Source: Lepiota brunneoincarnata (taxonomy: Eukaryota; Basidiomycota; Agaricomycetes; Agaricales; Agaricaceae). From it: a stretch of 64,000 nucleotides of DNA. The position numbers and the translations under genes are program-made. A model generated the notes under the pieces. The model saw only the letters and a list, made by a program, of their open reading frames with translations. It was not told the origin of the DNA and ran no database searches. Positions 58,665 to 64,000 of this stretch are shown here, piece by piece. Where the stretch lies: assembly GCA_023014365.1 (NCBI GenBank), contig JAEBUN010000005.1:310001-374000 (forward strand). Reading direction: 5' to 3'. The stretch's first letter is position 1; each line of letters opens with the position of its first letter.

Positions 58665-61600
58665 ATGTCTGACTCAGTCAGTGCTAGAATTACACCTCTT
58701 ACCAACTCCAACTATGGAGAGTGGTCAGGTGAAATGCAGGCATGGTTGATGTCAAAGGGATTGTGGAATGTGGTCAGTGGGAAGGAGAAAAAGCCTGAAA
58801 AGGATCAGGGGAATATAGATGCTTGGGAATTGAAGGTGCAAAAGGCTGCTGGTGACATATATCTGTTACTGGATCGTGACCAGAGGGTGCATGTTCGAGA
58901 TTTAGTGGGGGAACCAGTTGAAATGTGGAAGAAGCTTGAGGAGGTGCATCAGTCCAAGAAACCTGGTGCTCGATTCAATGCATATGATGATCTCTTCTCC
59001 ATTCATCAGAATGATGAGGAATCATTAGTTGATCTGGGGACACGAATAGAGAAGGCAATGACAACTATACAGGATTTATGTCCTACCAAGTTCACCATTA
59101 CCAATCTTGATGAGGAACTACAATGCATGGCATTGATTCAAGCATTACCAGAGGACTATGCGCATCTGTCAACAGCACTACTACTACAGGACAAATTGAC
59201 CAAGTCAACTGTCCTTGCTGCCTTCTGAAATGAGGACCTCAATCGTCAAAAGTGAACAGAGATAGCCAATTGGGCAATGGTGGGAGGCTTTGGAGGAAAG
59301 AAAAAGTGGAAACCAAAGACACCAGGGGTTGTAGTCACTTGCTATGTCTGTGGCAAAGTGGGGCATATTGCGAGAGTGTGTCATGATCGCAAAGACAAAG
59401 TTTGGACAAATACAGCAGAGGCACACAGAGTTGAGGAAAGTGGGGAGAAGATGCCAGAGTCGGCTCATGTGGCAAGTACTCTTTCTGGTTTTGAGGCATG
59501 CTTTACATCATCTAATAGTTTCCATTGGATTATAGACACAGGGGCCTCTTCTCATATGACCCCTCATAAAAGCTGGTTACAAGATTACACTCCATTTAGA
59601 GTTCCTGTTCGACTTGCGGACAACAGTATTGTATATTCAGAGGGTATTGGACGTGTTATCTTCAGACCAGTTATTAATGGACAATTAGAAAGAGATGTTG
59701 AATTTACCAGAGTACTACATGTTCTGGCATTACGGAGTAATCTTCTTGCTGTTCTATACCTAACTCTTCATAAAGAGATTGATGTTCACATTTCTCTTGA
59801 TAAACTACAGTTCTTCCAAAAAGACCAATTACTATTTACTGGTTCAGTTAAAGGTACTACTGGTTATCTTGATGGTTCTACTGTAGAAAATATAGAAAAT
59901 GTTCATATTGCATCAACTCTCCCTCTGAATCTATCTCTGTGGCATAAACGGCTTGGGCATCACAACTATGAGGACATCAAATGGATGATCAAAAGTGACA
60001 TAGTTAGTGGAATGACAGTAAGCTCAACTGAGAAGCCTGATCCAATCTGTGAGCCATGTCTAGCAGGAAAAATGCATGCAAACCCATTCCCCCCTTCAGA
60101 ACATAGAGCATCACAGTCATTAGAACTTGTTCACTCTGATCTTCACCAAGTATCAGTAACATCATTGGGTGGTTTCAATTATTGGGTTACATTTATTGAT
60201 GACTTCTCTCGATTTTGGGTTGTCATACCCTTAAAGAGAAAGAGTGATGTATTTGATGCATTCAAGCAGTTTAAAGTGTTTGCAGAAAATCAAACTGGAC
60301 ACACTCTGAAAACCTTCTGATGTGACAAAGGGGGTGAATATATGGGATCAAACTTTATCAAGTTCCTTGATGATTGTGGCATTGCTAGACAATATACTGT
60401 GCAAAATAGGCCACAACAAAATGGTGTTGCTGAATGAGCAAACAGAACACTTAATGAAAGGATCACAGCTATGATCTCAGAAGCTAACCTGTCAAAGGGG
60501 TACTGGGGTGAATGTCTTGCTGCACTTGTTCATGTTTGGAATCACTGTCCCACATCTGTACTGCCAAGTATGACACCATATGAGGCATGGTATGGCAAGA
60601 AACCTGATGTTAGTCATCTTAGAGTTTGGGGGTGTATCACATATGTCCATATCCAAAAGGATAAAAGGTCACCACTTGGAAGTCATATAGAAAAGTGTGT
60701 ATTCATTGGGTATCCTGAAGGATATAAGGGGTGGAAATTTTACAATCCTGTTACAAAGAAAATAGTTATCAGTGAATGTGCAGAGTGTGATGAGCGTATT
60801 GGTTTAAATGGTCCTCTCCATCACCAATTGCAACCTAATGATATAAATGATAAAGAACCTGTTCTACCAGCCCCTGAACCAATCCTGGTACCACTCACTG
60901 ACCCATTGACTCCATGTGTACAAATACCACCAACTGGACAAGTTGAAGCAAATGATGAACAGGATGATGATATCAGAGAAGGCCTACCAAGTGAACCTGA
61001 AATTGACTCCAGACCAATTGCTATTCAAAAGCCCAAACAGATTGTGGCACACCCATTAGGATATTGGAAGCATAGAGAGCCTAAACCACTGGTCACTGAC
61101 TCAGAATCAGAGGATGAGCAACAGAATGCTCAGTATAGCCAAGAGATGGAACCACAGTCATACTCTGAGGCATTAGAGCGACCAAATGGTGAGGGTGATA
61201 AATGGCATGAGGCAGCACTAGAGGAGATTAATGCCCACCTCACAAATGGAACTTGGTCACTTGTACCACTGCCTCCAGGGGAGAAAGCAATTGGGTCTAA
61301 ATGGGTGTTCAAGGTTAAACACAATGCAGATGGCTCTATAGAGCATTACAAAGCCCATATTGTAGCAAAGGGATTTAGTCAGCGACCAGGACAAGATTAT
61401 TTTGAAACCTTTGCATCAACTATGCATCAGAGTACCATCCAAACTATACTTGCTCTGGCTGCTATTGAAGACCTAAATCTGCATACTGTGGACATATCTC
61501 ATGCTTTTATCAATAGTGATATTGATGCTGAAGTATATATGAAGCAGCCAGAAGGGTTTGAGCAAGGGGGTTCAGAGTATGTTTGTAAACTGAACAAGTC

Positions 61601-62720
61601 CCTATATGGGTTAAAGCAGTCACCTTGTCTGTGGAGTGAAAAACTTGCAACTGTAATGGAAGGGATGAATTTCCATAGGTTGCACAGTGATCCATCAGTT
61701 TACCTCTATGCCTGGGATGATGTACAGGTAATCGTCCCTGTGTTTGTGGATGACATCACAATTGCATCGAAATCTGTTGAGAAAATGGACCAGTTTGTGG
61801 AAGAATTATCTTCACATTTCAAATTGAGGGACCTAGGTGAAACATCGTTCTTATTGGGTGTTGAAATCAAACAAGATAGGCAACAGCACATATTGACACT
61901 GTCCCAATGTCAATATATTCTAAAGAAGTTGGAAGAGTTTGGAATGACAGAGTGCAAACCATGAACAACACCCATGATACCTAATAAGGTCCTTACACTA
62001 GATGACTGTCCAAAAACTCCAGAGGAAAAGCAAAAGATGGTTAATATCCCTTACATGAATGCTGTTGGCTCTCTCATGTATTTGGCCACTACAACACATC
62101 TGGACATTGCTTATGCTGTAGGGGTACTAGCACGCTTCAATGCTAACCCTGGAATGGCTCATTGGTCAGCTGTTAAACACCTGTTCCGATACTTAAGGGG
62201 TACATTGGACTATAAGCTCACATATGGATCTGACTCCAGTATTGGTGATAGGATGTTTGTGACATATTGTGATGCTGATCATGGAGGAGACAAGGACTCT
62301 CGCAAATCCACAACAGGATATTTGGTGAAGCTGGGTCAGGGGGTTGTGTGTTGGAGAAGCAAGCTTCAACCTGTAGTCACCAAGTCAACTACTGAAGCAG
62401 AGTATGTGGCTGGAAATGAAGCTGGAAAAGAAATCCTGTGGATGCAAAAATTGCTAGGAGAGCTTGGATATACTCCATGTGCCCCATCGGTACTATACAC
62501 TGATAGCCAGTCTGCAATGTCTGTTGCCAAAAACCCTGATCACCATGGGAGGATGAAACACTTGGACATGGGTTATTATTGGTTGAGGGAGAAGGTGGCA
62601 ATGAAAAAGCTACAGCTTGAGCACCTGTCTACTGATGGCATACCAGCTGGTCTGCTTACAAAACCTCTTGCCCAAGTCAAGGTGGAGAAGTTCTGTGATC
62701 TTATAGGTTTAAGGAAATGA
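58665..62720 (+). pseudogene. copia Gag-Pol polyprotein with five in-frame TGA codons
   Basis: One continuous frame from ATG 58665 to TGA 62720. Gag (MSDSVSARITPLTNSNYGEW), zinc knuckle CYVCGKVGHIARVC, protease WIIDTGASSHMT, GAG-pre-integrase LWHKRLGHHNYEDI, integrase (HSDLHQVS, FIDDFSR), RT (SLYGLKQSP, YLYAWDDVQVIVPVFVDD, FKLRDLGE) and RNase H (YCDADHGGDKDSRKSTTGY, TEAEYVAG, DSQSAMSVAKNP). No frameshift was found. Stops are at 59226, 59253, 60318, 60435 and 61962, each TGA; at least three fall where arginine is usual (FR-NEDLNRQ, FR-CDKGGEY, AER-ANRTLNE). The element is dead but very young. Confidence 0.92.
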
Positions 62721-62820
62721 TGGAATAGGAAGTTGGATAAGTGAAGGTGTGGAGTGGATCAGGGGGTTGTGCATTGGTGATCCACTACACAAATTAAAGA
62801 AGTGTTCTGTCAGGGGGTTG

Positions 62821-63158
62821 TGTTAAATAAAGTGACAGATCACTTATTAGTTAGTAATGAATTATGATATATAAGTAATTAGTTGTTATGTACACCCATC
62901 CCTTGGGGATGTCAATTAGTGGACACCGAGTTTCATGCCTCATGTCCATTTTGACAGGATGGGACCTTAGACTAGCCAAATCCTATTATGTGAAGGGGAG
63001 TTACATATGAAGAACCTTTACACTTGACCAAATCAGTGGGCTTATCAAATCACACTATTATTAACAATGTGTGAATACATCAGTGATTGTTGATCAACTT
63101 GAGCTAGTGACTAGTGATCAGTGTGTCATTGATACTATTGACTCTACTCAGTTCAACA
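62821..63158 (+). repeat. 3' LTR of the copia element
   Basis: 338 bp, preceded by a G-rich CAGGGGGTTG that may be the polypurine tract. Followed by AGATG target duplication. Confidence 0.93.
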
Positions 63159-64000
63159 AGATGTCGTACAAGAGGTGTCTGAAATGAGGACTTTCTATCC
63201 TTTCTTCTGGTGGGGTAGTTGGGTTTTCTTCAGAAGGAACCACATGGTTCTCCTGTAATGTTTGATTTGGCCATGTTATCATAACATTCCTTGTAGTAAT
63301 CATCATTGGTGAGATCGATGTATCAATGGTGAGTTGTGGGAGTGGTCGAGGTACAGGTTGTAGGATTTCTGGAGTAGGGGGCATGTCAAGTCTTTCGATT
63401 TGGGCACTCGGTCCGTTTATGACGAGGTTGGAAGACTGCACAGTGGGGGCATCGATATTTGATGCAGTCATAGGAGAAGTGCCCTGGGGCATATTGTTTG
63501 CATCCGAGGCATGCGAATTGGGGGCAGTCCATGGCCCAGTGTCCGGTATGCCTGCATTGGATGCAGACTGATCTGTCAGTGGTTTGGGGGTTGGTTCGTG
63601 TGTGAATGGGGTTGGGGGAGTTCTGAATTGGGACATTGTTATTGGTGACGGTGTGGGTGGTGTTCTTGGTGGGGGTAAGAAGTCTGAAGGGATTTCTGAT
63701 GTTGGTGGGCTTCTTCCCTTGCTGGGGATGGTGGCAATGATTGCAGCAGTGGTCGTCATGGTAGTGGTGGGGACAGTTGTGGTGGGGGGCTGCGAGGTAT
63801 GTACCTCATCTCATTTGGGTAAGTTCTTTGACACCTTGGACATGAGGCTCAATCTTGAGTGGAGAAGTCGCTCAAGTGATTCTGCCCAGGCATGTTGCGT
63901 ATTGTATGCAGTAGCAAGAGCCTTAGTCTGTCATATGTGGTGGGTATAGTCGTACCAGAGTTGTCTGTTGTATTCTGAAATTGAAGTGTGTTCCAATTTA
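63159..64000 (-). pseudogene. gypsy gag-like zinc-knuckle region, continues past window edge
   Basis: In one minus-strand frame, three zinc knuckles follow each other: CIQCRHTGHWAMDC, CLGCKQYAPGHFSYDC and CPHCAVFQPRHKRTEC, with an Asn/Pro-rich region before them. Downstream text (MAKSNITGEP) is shared with the extra ORF near 52.75 kb (IAKSNITGEP), so the two are homologous. The copia element cut this frame at the AGATG site. It is most simply Gag of the minus-strand gypsy element, whose 5' LTR lies outside the window. Confidence 0.6.

Larger units (their letters stand above)
58164..63158 (+). mobile_element. Ty1/copia retrotransposon, complete but mutated, 4995 bp
   Basis: Two 338 bp LTRs (58164-58501 and 62821-63158) differ at six positions, all transitions. 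A perfect target-site duplication AGATG flanks it (58159-58163 and 63159-63163). A single gag-pol frame lies between. It is inserted in the gag-like part of the minus-strand gypsy element. Confidence 0.93.
45062..64000. mobile_element. CpG-depleted nested transposon block
   Basis: From just after the TFIIIC-like gene to the window end every recognisable feature is transposon-derived. CG dinucleotides almost disappear between 45.1 and 49.1 kb and stay scarce to 57 kb, in contrast to the gene region to the left. Nesting order inferred from interruptions: plus-strand gypsy, then solo LTR and Tc1 inside it; minus-strand gypsy truncating it at 52.05 kb, then solo LTR and copia inside that. Confidence 0.85.

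Noticed and set aside
58164..63158. TGA recoding (stop readthrough) as an explanation for the copia frame
   Set aside because: There are five TGA codons, and where family consensus is clear they replace arginine, which fits C-to-T decay better than readthrough.
63148..63759. 203-codon Pro/Thr-rich frame at the right end
   Set aside because: The zinc-knuckle motifs lie in a different frame of the same strand; this one looks like its shadow, although overlapping use cannot be fully excluded.

Overview
The window is a piece of a basidiomycete nuclear genome, most likely an Agaricomycete. Evidence: intron-rich genes with 50-75 bp GT-AG introns, an HLH transcription factor and TAP-type secreted hydrolases of Agaricomycete type, and a dense Ty3/gypsy, Ty1/copia and Tc1/mariner load. 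No rRNA, convincing tRNA or CRISPR was seen.

Layout. 1-4.5 kb: non-coding, rich in microsatellites and poly-C tracts. 4.5-6.3 kb (-): bHLH transcription factor whose frame breaks inside the HLH. 6.3-13.9 kb: long non-coding stretch. 14.0-16.5 kb (+): eight-exon fusion of a MurQ-like SIS domain with a BadF/N-acetylglucosamine-kinase-type domain; it reads cleanly and includes one GC-AG intron. 16.5-19.1 kb (-): cytochrome P450, well preserved at the C-terminus and damaged in the middle. 19.6-21.5 kb (-): unidentified coding-like pieces.

22-39.3 kb is a small accessory region built by duplication. It holds three members of a six-cysteine small secreted protein family (two intact, one broken), a tiny secreted four-cysteine peptide, two decayed copies of Elongator subunit ELP3, and a 4.5-4.8 kb direct segmental duplication (27.9-32.7 and 34.7-39.2 kb). 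Each duplicate carries a secreted TAP-like alpha/beta hydrolase. Between the duplicates, at 34.06-34.11 kb, is a short sequence with the full core and two perfect helices of a hammerhead ribozyme. I regard it as the most unexpected signal here.

40.5-45 kb returns to housekeeping genes: a cis-prenyltransferase (dolichol synthesis) and a WD40 protein resembling the TFIIIC subunit Tfc6/Sfc6. At about 45.06 kb composition changes abruptly: CpG almost vanishes and everything to the window end is nested transposons. These are a fossil of an unclassified Agaricomycete element, a degraded plus-strand gypsy element carrying a solo LTR and an intact 1.6 kb Tc1/mariner, a minus-strand chromodomain gypsy element with an extra zinc-knuckle ORF after pol, and a 5.0 kb copia element (TSD AGATG) inside the latter. 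Where the ancestral codon can be inferred, most stop codons in the retroelements are TGA at arginine positions, as expected from CGA-to-TGA transitions, which points to cytosine-methylation or RIP-like decay of CpG.

Several conserved genes (bHLH, P450, TFIIIC subunit, TAP hydrolases) show single-base frame disruptions, while the MurQ-kinase and prenyltransferase genes do not. Assembly indels, recent pseudogenisation and, for the bHLH gene, programmed frameshifting cannot be separated from sequence alone.
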